From the NCBI GenBank assembly GCA_023228145.1, contig JALOBU010000007.1, positions 62,001 through 126,000 of the forward strand: DNA of 64,000 nucleotides, read 5' to 3'. Origin of the DNA: Bacteroidales bacterium. Its GTDB lineage: Bacteria; Bacteroidota; Bacteroidia; Bacteroidales; CAIWKO01. A program made the position numbers and the translations under genes. Below are positions 1-8,961 of this stretch, in pieces. Position 1 is the stretch's first letter. Every line of letters starts with the position of its first letter. A model generated the notes under the pieces. That model did no database searches and had not been told where the DNA came from. It worked only from the letters and a program-made list of their open reading frames with translations.

Positions 1-1068
1 AAAAAGCGGTGTTTTAGGCAATGGAGTCAGAAAAGAATAAACAATATTATCAAGCTTTGTATTTCTGATTGCATGAGCCTTTTTCACAATACTTTCGAGT
101 GTTTCTTTTTCGCCGCCGCATATAAACGCACCCGAAACAGGCATTTTATTTTTATGAAACACTTTTATGGCGCTTTTATAATCATCTTCAACATATTTTT
201 TATTGGTGTGCTTTGAAAATTGCAATAATTCGTCAATATCAAAAGACTCCAGCCCGACAAAAACAGAAACACATCCGGCTTCCCCTGCAAGTTTTAAAAC
301 CTCAGGATATTTTGTGATATTAACAGAGGTGTGACAAAGCCATCTCTTTTTAATTTTTGCCTTAATCATTTTATTGAACAACTCAACAGTTCTTTCGATG
401 TGCTTATCGGTAGTTCCAAAGAAATTATCGTCATTAAAAATAAAATAATGTTGTTCTATTTCCTTTATTTCATCAACGATTTCATCAACATTTCTTAAGT
501 GATATTTATAATTCTGAAATATTGGCCTGTTACAGAAATCACATTTGTTGGGGCACCCAATTGATGAAATAATATTGCCTATAGAATAACCGTATTTTTT
601 AAAAATATCTCTTTTGGGTTTAAAAATTACTTTGACATCCGGGTCGCTGTAATATATTTTTTTTAATGCTTTATTATTAAAATCATTTAAAATATTCTGC
701 CATACACCTTCGGCTTTTCCCACGGCTACTATATCAACATATTGCGATGCTTCTTCGGGGTAAAATGAGGCATGCATTCCTCCAATTACAACAGGAATAT
801 TTTCTTTTTTAAAAATCTGTGCAATCCTGTAGGCCCTGTTTATACTGGTTGATGAAGCCGAGATGCCTACAAGGTCGGCTTTTCTGAATGAAAAGGGTTC
901 AAAATATTCGTCTATCATATCTATTTCCCAATCATCGGGTGTGATAGCCGCTATAATTCCAAACTGTATAGGTTGCCACGACTTGATAACTGTAATGGGT
1001 AAAACATTTTTCCTACCTGAGTAACTTTCCAGATCCACAACACCTATCAATAAAAGTTTCTTTTTCAT
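1..1068 (-). CDS. B12-binding-domain radical SAM protein, 3' end outside window
   Basis: This leftward gene starts at the ATG at 1068 and runs off the left edge; 356 codons are visible. The N-terminal part looks like a cobalamin-binding Rossmann domain, with a GGMHAS loop typical of B12-type radical SAM proteins but no DxHxxG cobalt-ligand motif. A radical SAM core follows with CPNKCDFC (CxxxCxxC), which binds the [4Fe-4S] cluster that cleaves SAM. A FNDDNFFG segment and an LTPLPKT segment, as in DUF4070-type proteins, come later. It closely resembles the protein at 6538-7947. Substrate unknown; context suggests envelope glycan or lipid modification. Confidence 0.85.
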   Translation of the reverse strand, partial: MKKKLLLIGVVDLESYSGRKNVLPITVIKSWQPIQFGIIAAITPDDWEIDMIDEYFEPFSFRKADLVGISASSTSINRAYRIAQIFKKENIPVVIGGMHASFYPEEASQYVDIVAVGKAEGVWQNILNDFNNKALKKIYYSDPDVKVIFKPKRDIFKKYGYSIGNIISSIGCPNKCDFCNRPIFQNYKYHLRNVDEIVDEIKEIEQHYFIFNDDNFFGTTDKHIERTVELFNKMIKAKIKKRWLCHTSVNITKYPEVLKLAGEAGCVSVFVGLESFDIDELLQFSKHTNKKYVEDDYKSAIKVFHKNKMPVSGAFICGGEKETLESIVKKAHAIRNTKLDNIVYSFLTPLPKTPLF

Positions 1069-1086
1069 CACAAATAGTTATCAGAA

Positions 1087-1119
1087 AAATGCATGTATAA
1101 ATAAATTTATCATGCATTT
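1087..1119. repeat. 33-base near-perfect palindrome
   Basis: AAATGCATG (1087-1095) is matched by CATGCATTT (1111-1119). The interior continues the pairing as ATAAA (1097-1101) and TTTAT (1106-1110) around a four-base loop, with a single bulged T at 1096. It lies between two divergent radical SAM genes, inside the probable leader of the leftward one. It could be a regulator site or an RNA hairpin; there is no U-tract to make it a clear terminator. Confidence 0.6.
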
Positions 1120-1137
1120 AAAGAAATTATTGCAATA

Positions 1138-1145
1138 CAAAATTA
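1138..1145 (-). promoter_or_regulatory. putative -7 element (TAATTTTG) for the leftward radical SAM gene
   Basis: Read on the minus strand this is TAATTTTG, an exact match to the Bacteroidota TAnnTTTG -7 box. It would give a leader of about 60 bases before the ATG at 1068, and that leader includes the 1087-1119 palindrome. No clear -33 box was seen. Confidence 0.4.
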
Positions 1146-1230
1146 AAATTTTTCCTGAATTTTTTACAGCTCTTGTTTGCCTGTTCAATGATAAATGATA
1201 TATATCAGGATTTCGTTACAGGGTTTTATG

Positions 1231-1238
1231 TAATTTTG
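1231..1238 (+). promoter_or_regulatory. putative -7 element (TAATTTTG) for the methylthiotransferase-like gene
   Basis: TAATTTTG lies 27 bases before the ATG at 1265 and matches TAnnTTTG exactly. The -33 position has only a weak TTTC. Confidence 0.5.
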
Positions 1239-1264
1239 CCTAACATAATTAACAACTTATCAAA

Positions 1265-2449
1265 ATGGGATCTGTTTATATAACTCATAATGGTTGCCAG
1301 ATGCGCAGTTTGGATGCATCAAAGATTGCGGCATATTTTAAGAAAAATGGCTATGAACTCTGCAATGATCCTCTGGGTGCAGATTATTCATTATTCATTT
1401 CTTGCTCTGGAATAGATTCCCAGGTCGGGAATACTTTTGAAACTATTAATTGGCTTGATAAAGAAACAAAAAGCAAATTAATCATACTGGGTTGCACACC
1501 AGCAACGATGCCTGATAAAATTTCAGAAGTTTTCAACGGGCATTCAATTCCTTTAAAACAGACCAATAAGATTGATGAGTTATTCCCTGACTTTAAGTAC
1601 AAATATGATGAAATTGATGAACCTTATCAGCTTTATGGAAACAGGTTTGATACTGACAAAGTTGATTTCACAAACGGAGTTTGTGTTCCTGTTAAAGAAA
1701 ATATCTGGTCTTTTTTAAATATTTTTAAACACAAAAAAATTAAAAAAACCGCGTCCATAAAAATATGTGATGGCTGTAATAGCGCCTGTTCCTATTGCAA
1801 TATAAAGATTGCTGTCGGAAAGCTAAGGAGTTTGCCGGCCGAAAGTATTATTAAAACTTATAAAACAGCTCTTCAAAACGGATTTAATAATATTGTTTTT
1901 ATGGGGGATGATACTGGCGCTTATGGAACCGAAAACGGTTCCGATCTGCCTTCTCTAATGAGAGAATTGTTAAAACATGAAAAAGGATACCGCCCTACCT
2001 GGGCATTTGACGAAATGAACCCACAATGGTTATTAAAATATAAAGATTTTTTCTTTGATATTGCTAAAAAGGGCAAATTGTCTGTTTTAGCTTGTCCAAT
2101 GCAAAGTGGCAGTCAGCGGATTATTGATTTAATGAATCGGCCCTATAATGTTGATGAGGTTATTGCCTTTTTAAAACAAATAAAAAAAATAAACAAGAAT
2201 ATAGAAATCCATACCCACATAATTATTGGATTTCCTTCAGAAACCGAAGAAGATTTTAATTTATCCAGCCAGCTTTTCGATAAAGTACGCATCGATCATT
2301 CACTAATTGCAAGTTATTCGGAATTTGACAACACCCGTTCTAAAAAACTGGATGAAAAAATCACCAAAGAAATCCGGAAAGAAAGAATATATAAATTGCA
2401 GGCAAAATTTAAAGAGAAAGAAATCACATTCCTAAGTAATATGGATTAG
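1265..2449 (+). CDS. methylthiotransferase-like radical SAM protein without TRAM domain
   Basis: The 394-residue protein has a UPF0004-like N-terminal domain with three cysteines at C11, C47 and C77, the usual ligands of the second [4Fe-4S] cluster in MiaB/RimO enzymes. The radical SAM motif is CNSACSYC (C171, C175, C178). Methylthiotransferases normally end in an RNA- or protein-binding TRAM domain. This protein stops soon after the radical SAM barrel, so the usual tRNA or ribosomal-protein substrate is doubtful. It is the only rightward gene in the first 22 kb and is transcribed away from a B12-type radical SAM gene. It is a paralogue of 3899-5143. Sulfur insertion is a family-based inference. 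Confidence 0.8.
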   Translation: MGSVYITHNGCQMRSLDASKIAAYFKKNGYELCNDPLGADYSLFISCSGIDSQVGNTFETINWLDKETKSKLIILGCTPATMPDKISEVFNGHSIPLKQTNKIDELFPDFKYKYDEIDEPYQLYGNRFDTDKVDFTNGVCVPVKENIWSFLNIFKHKKIKKTASIKICDGCNSACSYCNIKIAVGKLRSLPAESIIKTYKTALQNGFNNIVFMGDDTGAYGTENGSDLPSLMRELLKHEKGYRPTWAFDEMNPQWLLKYKDFFFDIAKKGKLSVLACPMQSGSQRIIDLMNRPYNVDEVIAFLKQIKKINKNIEIHTHIIIGFPSETEEDFNLSSQLFDKVRIDHSLIASYSEFDNTRSKKLDEKITKEIRKERIYKLQAKFKEKEITFLSNMD

Positions 2450-2467
2450 GTATTGCTATTATACCTA
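2447..2467. terminator. weak hairpin between convergent genes
   Basis: TAGGTAT (2447-2453) and ATACCTA (2461-2467) form a seven-base-pair stem with a seven-base loop. It overlaps the stop codon of the rightward gene and lies in the 44-base gap before the end of the leftward gene. There is only a short T run after it, so termination is uncertain. Confidence 0.3.
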
Positions 2468-2493
2468 TTTCAGAGATTTTTTAAATTTTGTTT

Positions 2494-3846
2494 CTAAACA
2501 TTAACACTATATTTGTAAAAATTATATATTTCTTTTGCTAAATCAAGTGACCTGGTAGTATATAGGGTTAATATAAACTTTATATACTTTATTGATCGGG
2601 AATTTAGCAACAACTGGCCTCTTTTATATTCTTGATTAAAATCATCTGCCATTATCTGTTTAGGTGTAAATGACAATTCGGAAAGATTATAACGAGTCCA
2701 GTCTTTGGGATAGTTATTGTAAAACAATCTGTTTTCAAATAACATTTTTTGAAATAAATCGGTGCCTGGCAATGGGGTAAGCACAAATAATGCAAAACCA
2801 TTGACAAAAGAGTATTTAATAAATCGTATTAACTTTCTAATGTTTTTTTTATCATCATTATCATTTCCGATAATAAACCCCCCATAAACCATTATTCCAT
2901 ATGAATTTATTTTTTTTATAAGCTTATTTACAGATGCTGTTTTAGATACAATGTTTTTTGATTTATTCATTTCTTTAAGCACCAACTTATTAATTGACTC
3001 AATGCCAATATAAAGCCAGCGGCATCCACTTTTAGCCGCAGATTCGAGTATATCATCATGATATGCTATTTCAATAGAAGCAAATGCATGCCAGTTTATT
3101 TTAATATCATTCTCGATAATTTGTTTAAACAACATCCTTGCTCTCTCCCATCCGGATTTTGAATTTCCAATAATGTCATCATCACTAAAAAAAACCATTT
3201 TGCCTTGTTTGATTTCTTTAAGTTCACAAATAACACTTTCAATTGGTCTGTGTCTTTGTTTTCTCCCGAAAAATTTTGTAACTGCACAAAAAGTGCAATT
3301 ACTTGGACAACCCCTTGATGTATAAACAACAGAAAAAACATATTTGTCAGAAAACAAATCTCTTCTGGGTAAAACAGCATTATTCAAATCAAAAAACGTA
3401 TCCGTTTTATACAGTTCTTTAAGACAGTTGGTTTCATAATCATGTATCAGTTCACGCCACACCATTTCTGCTTCACCAATAACAACTATATTAAAAAACT
3501 TTTTTGATTCTTCAATATTAACTGAAGCATGAATGCCGCCAATAATAGTTTTAATATTTTTTTCTCTGAACATTTTTGAAATCTCAATTGCCCGCGGGAT
3601 AGTGCAGGTATCAGAAGTGATCGCGACCAGGTCATAAAACTCACAAGTAGATGTTTCTGTTAGTTCTTCAATGCACTCGTCCAAAATCTTTACATTCCAC
3701 TTTTCGTTTGTTAATGCAGCAAGAATACCCAGGCAAAGCGGTTCAAACAAAGCATAATTACTTAATCCTCTTTTCAGAGAATTGCTTTCAACTTTCAACA
3801 GGTCTCTGTTGAACGGGTGTATTAATAACAACTTATATTTTTGCAA
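2494..3846 (-). CDS. B12-binding-domain radical SAM protein (DUF4070-like C-terminus)
   Basis: The 450-residue protein starts at a TTG at 3846; the residues after it align with the starts of neighbouring paralogues, which supports the choice. Residues 1-135 form a Rossmann-type B12-binding-like domain with GGIHAS near 103-108. The cluster motif is CPSNCTFC (C180, C184, C187), followed by an FFSDDD segment. The C-terminal third carries LTPLPGT and a PKDW segment as in DUF4070 proteins. It is the last gene of the operon led by wzm/wzt at 11196, 52 bases after 3899-5143. Likely reactions in this class are C-methylation or other radical rearrangements; the substrate cannot be read from sequence. 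Confidence 0.85.
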   Translation of the reverse strand: MQKYKLLLIHPFNRDLLKVESNSLKRGLSNYALFEPLCLGILAALTNEKWNVKILDECIEELTETSTCEFYDLVAITSDTCTIPRAIEISKMFREKNIKTIIGGIHASVNIEESKKFFNIVVIGEAEMVWRELIHDYETNCLKELYKTDTFFDLNNAVLPRRDLFSDKYVFSVVYTSRGCPSNCTFCAVTKFFGRKQRHRPIESVICELKEIKQGKMVFFSDDDIIGNSKSGWERARMLFKQIIENDIKINWHAFASIEIAYHDDILESAAKSGCRWLYIGIESINKLVLKEMNKSKNIVSKTASVNKLIKKINSYGIMVYGGFIIGNDNDDKKNIRKLIRFIKYSFVNGFALFVLTPLPGTDLFQKMLFENRLFYNNYPKDWTRYNLSELSFTPKQIMADDFNQEYKRGQLLLNSRSIKYIKFILTLYTTRSLDLAKEIYNFYKYSVNV

Positions 3847-3898
3847 AACACATGTTATTTATACATCTAAAATATCTTCATTTACAAAAAACAAATAA

Positions 3899-5143
3899 TC
3901 ACCTGATATATGGGGTTTTTAATTTCCGCAGAAGTGCTTCTGCAATTAAAATCCTTTTTTGAATTGTCTCTTCAGTTATTTTAGGCAATATTTTTGCCGA
4001 GGGCAATGTTTCCAGCTCAGAATACCCTTTTAATGTAACGTCTTCAAACCTCATTTCCTTTAAAAAATCCAATGTTTTATTAAAGTCTTCATCTGTTTCA
4101 GTTGGGAAGCCTGCAAAAAACAAAGCATTTATTCTAAACCCCGGATTTATTTTTCTATATGATTTTAGTGTGTTTTTCAAATCCATTATTTTATACTTTC
4201 TGTTCATTAGTTCAATAATTCTGTCGCTTCCACTTTCAACAGCAACTGTTACTTCCACTATTTTTTTGGATTTTATAAATGGTATTATTTTGTCTTGATT
4301 TTTGACCAGCCATTTTGGATTCAATCCATGTAAAGACCAACGCACAATATGCTTTTTATCAACAACAGATAAGGCCAGCAACAATTGGTCTATGGAACTG
4401 TTAATATCAAATCCATAGGAGCATAAATCCTCCGCTATGAAATGAAAATTTCTATATCCGTGATCTAATAATGTAGAATATTCTTTAACAAGACTTTTAA
4501 TCGTCTTACTTTTTATTTTACCAATGGCTCTTTTAATATTACAATAGGCACAATTGTTAACACATCCGGAACAAATTACCAAGTAACATTTATCTGAATA
4601 ATTAAAGCCAATGTTTTTTCTGATATATCTTTGTATGTCTTGCTGCCTGATAATTTGCCTGATAAATAATTTTGAAAAACCATATTTTCTTAAAAGACTA
4701 AAATGCGGTTTAATATCATTTATTTCTGCAAATGTGTTGTATAGTTCCAGGTCGTATAAATGACTTTCGGGTACTTGATGAAACTTAATTCTGAAATCGC
4801 TGAAATATTCATCAATATCATTAATATTTTTGGTCATTATTGTTTCCCCCGAAAAAATCATTTTAAGTTCTTTTTCATTTGTGCCCGGCAAACATCCCAT
4901 GACAATCAGTTCTCCTGAAATTTTTTTAATTCCATCTATCACACTCAGTGAATCCTCAAGAGCCGCTTTTGTAACTGCACAAGTAACAAAAATAGTATAA
5001 TCTGCACCCTCCACTGTATCAATTACTTCATAATTATTCAAATTGAAATAATTTCTTAATTTCGATGCGTCAAGGGTCCTCATAGGACAACCTGAGCGTG
5101 GCGAAATGACATTAACTTTTTTCTTTTTTATAGAATCAGGCAT
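3899..5143 (-). CDS. methylthiotransferase-like radical SAM protein without TRAM domain
   Basis: The 414-residue protein resembles MiaB/RimO methylthiotransferases. Its UPF0004-like N-terminus has cysteines C19, C55 and C84, and the radical SAM core has CVNNCAYC (C194, C198, C201). About 100 residues separate the two parts, and the C-terminus ends shortly after the barrel with no TRAM domain. It is a clear paralogue of 1265-2449: both have an MR(S/T)LDASK stretch after the first cysteine. It sits 12 bases after the B12-type radical SAM gene 5156-6511, in the wzm1-led operon. A C-H sulfur insertion on an envelope substrate is possible, but this is inference. Confidence 0.8.
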   Translation of the reverse strand: MPDSIKKKKVNVISPRSGCPMRTLDASKLRNYFNLNNYEVIDTVEGADYTIFVTCAVTKAALEDSLSVIDGIKKISGELIVMGCLPGTNEKELKMIFSGETIMTKNINDIDEYFSDFRIKFHQVPESHLYDLELYNTFAEINDIKPHFSLLRKYGFSKLFIRQIIRQQDIQRYIRKNIGFNYSDKCYLVICSGCVNNCAYCNIKRAIGKIKSKTIKSLVKEYSTLLDHGYRNFHFIAEDLCSYGFDINSSIDQLLLALSVVDKKHIVRWSLHGLNPKWLVKNQDKIIPFIKSKKIVEVTVAVESGSDRIIELMNRKYKIMDLKNTLKSYRKINPGFRINALFFAGFPTETDEDFNKTLDFLKEMRFEDVTLKGYSELETLPSAKILPKITEETIQKRILIAEALLRKLKTPYIR

Positions 5144-5155
5144 TAGAAAATGATA

Positions 5156-6511
5156 TTAATTTGATTTCTCTCTTTGTTTAACACGCCCAAAAAAATAGTA
5201 CACTTTCAGCAGGTTTTCAATAAATGTGTTTTTATAATTGGCAAAATGAGTACAGTAATAATAATATAGAACGATCCCATTTATTGATTTTGTAATAAAC
5301 AAGGCTTTGAAAAAGCTCATCATGCTTTGGTTAAATGAATCCCTGCATATTATTCCCAGTTCCTCAATTCTCTTATTTTCAATATTGTTATGTTTAAAAA
5401 GACTTTTTGTATAATGATATTTCGACCAATCCTTAGGAAAATTGGTATATAAAAGACGATCTTCTTTTATAAGTTTTTGATAGATATATGTGTTAGGAAA
5501 TGGGGTTAAAATTACTCCCGAGCATATCTCAGTATTTAATTTTTTAAAAGTCTCAACCCGTTTTAATATCCTTTCTTCTGTATCATTTTCGAGGCCTATC
5601 ATAAAATTACTGATAACCAAAACATTGTTCTTGTGGCACGATCTAATGATTTTTTTATATTCATTAAACAAATCGTCAGTATCAAAAACATTTTTCTTAT
5701 TAATATCTTTAAGTGAAATCTTTGTATCAACCTCAAAACCAACAAATATCATTTTCATCCCGCTCCTTGATGCTAGTTTTATCAGGTCTCTATTTTTGAA
5801 AAAATCAACAGAAACCCCCGTCAGCCAAGATTTCTTTATGTTTTGTTTAATAATTTCTTCAAATAATCCTATTAAATATTCATCATCATTCCCATAAAAA
5901 TTATTATCAATAAAAAAAACAAACGAACTTTCAGCACATTTAAGTTCGTCGATAACCATATCTACAGGTTTTCTTTTATAATCTTTTCTATACCTTCTCG
6001 TAACACAAAAAGAACAATTGTTGTGGCACCCCCTGGATGTTTCAATTGCATTAAGAAAATATTTATTGCGAAAAAAACTCATGTCCGGTGAAACAAAATC
6101 GAAATTAGACCCATGATTACAATAAATACCTTTCAATTTATTGTTTTCAAAATCATCAAGCAATGAATGCCAGACATTTTCCGCATCCCCGACAACAACG
6201 GCATCAGAATATTGTAAGGCTTCATTAGGCATGGCAGATGCATGACAGCCACCCATTACAACCGGTATCGATCTCTCTCGGAAAACTGTGGCAAGCTCAT
6301 AGGCCCTGTTTATAAACATTGTGCTTGTGGTAATACCAACTAAATCAAAGTTATAGTCATTAATGGCTTCTATGTTTTCATCAACGATATTTATATCCCA
6401 GCCCTGTGGGGTCAATGCCGCAATTACACCCAGAGAAACAGGAGGCGTAAAATTAAAACTACTGATCTTTCTACTACTAATAGGATTAATAAGCAACAGT
6501 CTTTTTTTCAT
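5156..6511 (-). CDS. B12-binding-domain radical SAM protein (DUF4070-like C-terminus)
   Basis: The 451-residue protein has an N-terminal B12-binding-like domain (VSLGVIAALTP and GGCHAS motifs), then CHNNCSFC (C162, C166, C169) for the SAM-cleaving cluster. In place of the usual DDN segment it has FIDNNFYG. The C-terminal part has LTPFPNT and FPKDW as in DUF4070 relatives, and ends in a basic tail (GRVKQREK). It is 26 bases downstream of 6538-7947 in the same operon. No DxHxxG motif is present, so cobalamin binding is expected from the family rather than proven. Confidence 0.85.
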   Translation of the reverse strand: MKKRLLLINPISSRKISSFNFTPPVSLGVIAALTPQGWDINIVDENIEAINDYNFDLVGITTSTMFINRAYELATVFRERSIPVVMGGCHASAMPNEALQYSDAVVVGDAENVWHSLLDDFENNKLKGIYCNHGSNFDFVSPDMSFFRNKYFLNAIETSRGCHNNCSFCVTRRYRKDYKRKPVDMVIDELKCAESSFVFFIDNNFYGNDDEYLIGLFEEIIKQNIKKSWLTGVSVDFFKNRDLIKLASRSGMKMIFVGFEVDTKISLKDINKKNVFDTDDLFNEYKKIIRSCHKNNVLVISNFMIGLENDTEERILKRVETFKKLNTEICSGVILTPFPNTYIYQKLIKEDRLLYTNFPKDWSKYHYTKSLFKHNNIENKRIEELGIICRDSFNQSMMSFFKALFITKSINGIVLYYYYCTHFANYKNTFIENLLKVYYFFGRVKQREKSN

Positions 6512-6537
6512 ATGGATACCTTGATCTCATTATTAAT

Positions 6538-7947
6538 TTACCAGTTAAACTTGGTTTTCGGTCTGCGGAACTTAAATAATATTTTCCAGAATTTTGACTG
6601 GTATTCGCCAACAATACAAAATGATAAAAAAACGTGGGAATCAATAGCTATCCTTATACTTTTAGTTAAAATAACAGTCTGGAAAAACTTGTACTTGAAA
6701 GGATCTTTTATCAATCCCTTATAAGGGGCAAACATTAATTCATGAGTTTTTTGGTATGCCCGGTAAAAATCATCGGTAGTACCATGATCAGATTTGTAAG
6801 TTATGGTTGCCAGGTTATAATAAATCCAGTCCTCGGGAAATGAAGTGTATAAAAGTCTTCCTTGTTGTTCAAGCCTTTCGTATAAGCGTGTTTTAGGCAA
6901 GGGCGTTAAAAAGCGTAAGATAAAATTATCTATCCTGGTTTTCCTTAACGACAGCCCCCTTTGCATCATGGATTCTGGAGTTTCGTGATCTCCCCCGCAA
7001 ATAAAACTGCTCATGACAGCAATTTTATTTTTATGAAAAACATCAATAACACTTTTATAACTATCGAGGGCAAACTCTTTATTTGAATGTTTATTAAAGG
7101 ACTTCAATTCATCCTGGTCAAAGGATTCCATGCCAACAAAAGCAATAACACAGCCTGCTTTATGGGCCAGCCATAATACATCCGGGTATTTTGAAATGTC
7201 AACAGAAGTTACGCACCACCACTTTTTATTGATTTTTGCGTCTATCATTTTTTTCAGCAATTCCACCGCTCTTTTCCTTTGTTTATCGGTTGACCCAAAA
7301 AAATTATCATCATCAAATAAAAAGTAATCCTGTTCTAATTCCTGAATTTCCCTTACAGTGTCATCAAGATCCCTGTAATGGACTTTATAGTCCTGAAAAG
7401 CCGGAATATTGCAAAAATCACAGTTATTGGTGCAGCCTATTGATGTTAATATGTTTCCAATTGAATAGTTATATTTTTTTAATACTTTTCTATTGACTCT
7501 AAAACAAACCTGGGCATCGGGATTACTGTAATACCTTCTTTTTAAACAGCTATTATTAAAATCATTTAAAATGTCTGTCCATAGTCCTTCAGCTTTCCCA
7601 ATAGCTACTGTATCCACATATTTTTCTGCTTCATCGGGAAAAAAAGAGACATGCATGCCTCCAATCACTACTGGTATTTTATTTTTTTTATACTGTTGTG
7701 CAATTCTATATGCTTTGTTGATACTGGTAGTGTATGAAGATATCCCTACAAGATCGGCCTCCTTATATTGAAAAACTTCAAAATTTTCATCTATGATTTC
7801 CACATCCCAATCCCCGGGTGTGATTTCTGCAATAATTCCCAATGCCATCGGTTGCCAGAATTTAATAATGGTAACAGGTGACACAAAATTTTTTTTCACA
7901 TAACTTTCCTGGTCAACAACGCTAATCAATAAAAGCTTTTTTTTCAT
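6538..7947 (-). CDS. B12-binding-domain radical SAM protein (DUF4070-like C-terminus)
   Basis: The 469-residue protein contains a B12-binding-like Rossmann domain (WQPMALGIIAEITP, GGMHVS near 97-102), the radical SAM motif CTNNCDFC (C172, C176, C179) and a FDDDNFFG segment. The C-terminal domain has LTPLPKT and FPEDW as in DUF4070 proteins. It is the closest visible relative of the partial gene at 1-1068, which suggests local duplication. It lies 34 bases after the SPASM-type radical SAM gene 7982-8944 in the wzm1-led operon. Reaction and substrate unknown. Confidence 0.85.
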   Translation of the reverse strand: MKKKLLLISVVDQESYVKKNFVSPVTIIKFWQPMALGIIAEITPGDWDVEIIDENFEVFQYKEADLVGISSYTTSINKAYRIAQQYKKNKIPVVIGGMHVSFFPDEAEKYVDTVAIGKAEGLWTDILNDFNNSCLKRRYYSNPDAQVCFRVNRKVLKKYNYSIGNILTSIGCTNNCDFCNIPAFQDYKVHYRDLDDTVREIQELEQDYFLFDDDNFFGSTDKQRKRAVELLKKMIDAKINKKWWCVTSVDISKYPDVLWLAHKAGCVIAFVGMESFDQDELKSFNKHSNKEFALDSYKSVIDVFHKNKIAVMSSFICGGDHETPESMMQRGLSLRKTRIDNFILRFLTPLPKTRLYERLEQQGRLLYTSFPEDWIYYNLATITYKSDHGTTDDFYRAYQKTHELMFAPYKGLIKDPFKYKFFQTVILTKSIRIAIDSHVFLSFCIVGEYQSKFWKILFKFRRPKTKFNW

Positions 7948-7981
7948 GATTATTGAATAATTTACTATAGATTAACAAGCA

Positions 7982-8944
7982 TCATTTAATTATGTGGCTT
8001 AAAAAACTAAAAAAAGATTTATGTGTTTTTTTTGAATAAAAGATGCATTGAAAAGGACATGGGGTGGCTTCCAGCGGGCATTTCTTAATTTTTTTATCTG
8101 GGATAAAACTATCATCAAAAAAGTTGCCATTGGAATCAGTATTTCCATTTTTATATAAAGGTTCACATCTGTATGCTATTCCTTTTTCATCAATCATAAA
8201 AGATCTTCTGCCTGCTAAACACCAATTGTCTTTATAGCTAATAATCCCCACCGTGCTTCCTAACTCATATTCTTGTTTTCCATATTTGTTCAAGATCTCT
8301 AATCCCCGGACTGTATAAGAATTCGGATATACCTTGTTTTTATAAGTTCCCATGAATGGCCGCAGCACAACCTCATTCACCCCGCCTTTTTCAAAAAGTT
8401 CAAAATCCCGTTCTATTCTTTCAATCATTTCAGGGTGAAAAATATATGAGATAAATAAAGAAAATCCTTTATCTCGTAATAAATTAATATTTTTTATAAA
8501 CTGTTTAAAATCTTTATCATATTTTTCTCGCTCCAGAACATGAGCGGCGACATTAAGACCATATACATTTTGCGGGCTTATTTTTTTTGCAAACTCTTCT
8601 ACATTGGAAGTGCTAAGATTAGTATTAATATGAACGTAATGATTTTCTGTTAGGGTTTTAATAATTTCAATAAAATTTTTTTTTAGAAAAGGTTCTCCTC
8701 CAGTAATAATAATCAGCCATTTTTTATTATCTCTGTTAAAGTTCTTTTTAATTGTATTCAAGTCAAAATTTCTTTCGTCAACATCAGAAGGAACTGTGCA
8801 ATATTTACATCTAAAATTGCATACTGAGTTAATTTTCCATATTATTATATCTTCATTATTGGTAAAGAATTTTTCAGCAATAGAAGAATAATCGATAGAC
8901 TTGTATTCGGCTATGTATTTTTGTATGTTTCTGATGTTATCCAT
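7982..8944 (-). CDS. radical SAM protein with SPASM/twitch-like C-terminal cysteines
   Basis: The 320-residue protein has the radical SAM motif CNFRCKYC (C42, C46, C49) followed by ITGGEPFL, the GGE motif that contacts the SAM amino group. The C-terminal third has a Cys after NW, a Cys in YRCEPLY and a cluster KKCPLEATPCPFQC, which can ligate an auxiliary iron-sulfur cluster as in SPASM/twitch enzymes. It has no leader-peptide-binding domain and no peptide gene sits beside it. It follows wzt1 by 17 bases. Plausible roles are dehydrogenation or epimerisation of a carbohydrate or lipid; this is inference. Confidence 0.8.
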   Translation of the reverse strand: MDNIRNIQKYIAEYKSIDYSSIAEKFFTNNEDIIIWKINSVCNFRCKYCTVPSDVDERNFDLNTIKKNFNRDNKKWLIIITGGEPFLKKNFIEIIKTLTENHYVHINTNLSTSNVEEFAKKISPQNVYGLNVAAHVLEREKYDKDFKQFIKNINLLRDKGFSLFISYIFHPEMIERIERDFELFEKGGVNEVVLRPFMGTYKNKVYPNSYTVRGLEILNKYGKQEYELGSTVGIISYKDNWCLAGRRSFMIDEKGIAYRCEPLYKNGNTDSNGNFFDDSFIPDKKIKKCPLEATPCPFQCIFYSKKTHKSFFSFLSHIIK

Positions 8945-8961
8945 TTAAGTAAATTCATTAT

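Noticed and set aside
1265..2449. MiaB or RimO housekeeping function
   Set aside because: Residues match the N-terminal and radical SAM domains but there is no TRAM domain, and a second paralogue lies 1.5 kb away inside an exporter operon.
7982..8944. Possible RiPP (sactipeptide-type) cluster because of SPASM-like radical SAM genes
   Set aside because: No small precursor-like gene, no leader-binding domain and no peptidase or lantibiotic-type transporter was found near 7982-8944 or 35351-36328. Exporters here are the Wzm/Wzt glycan type.
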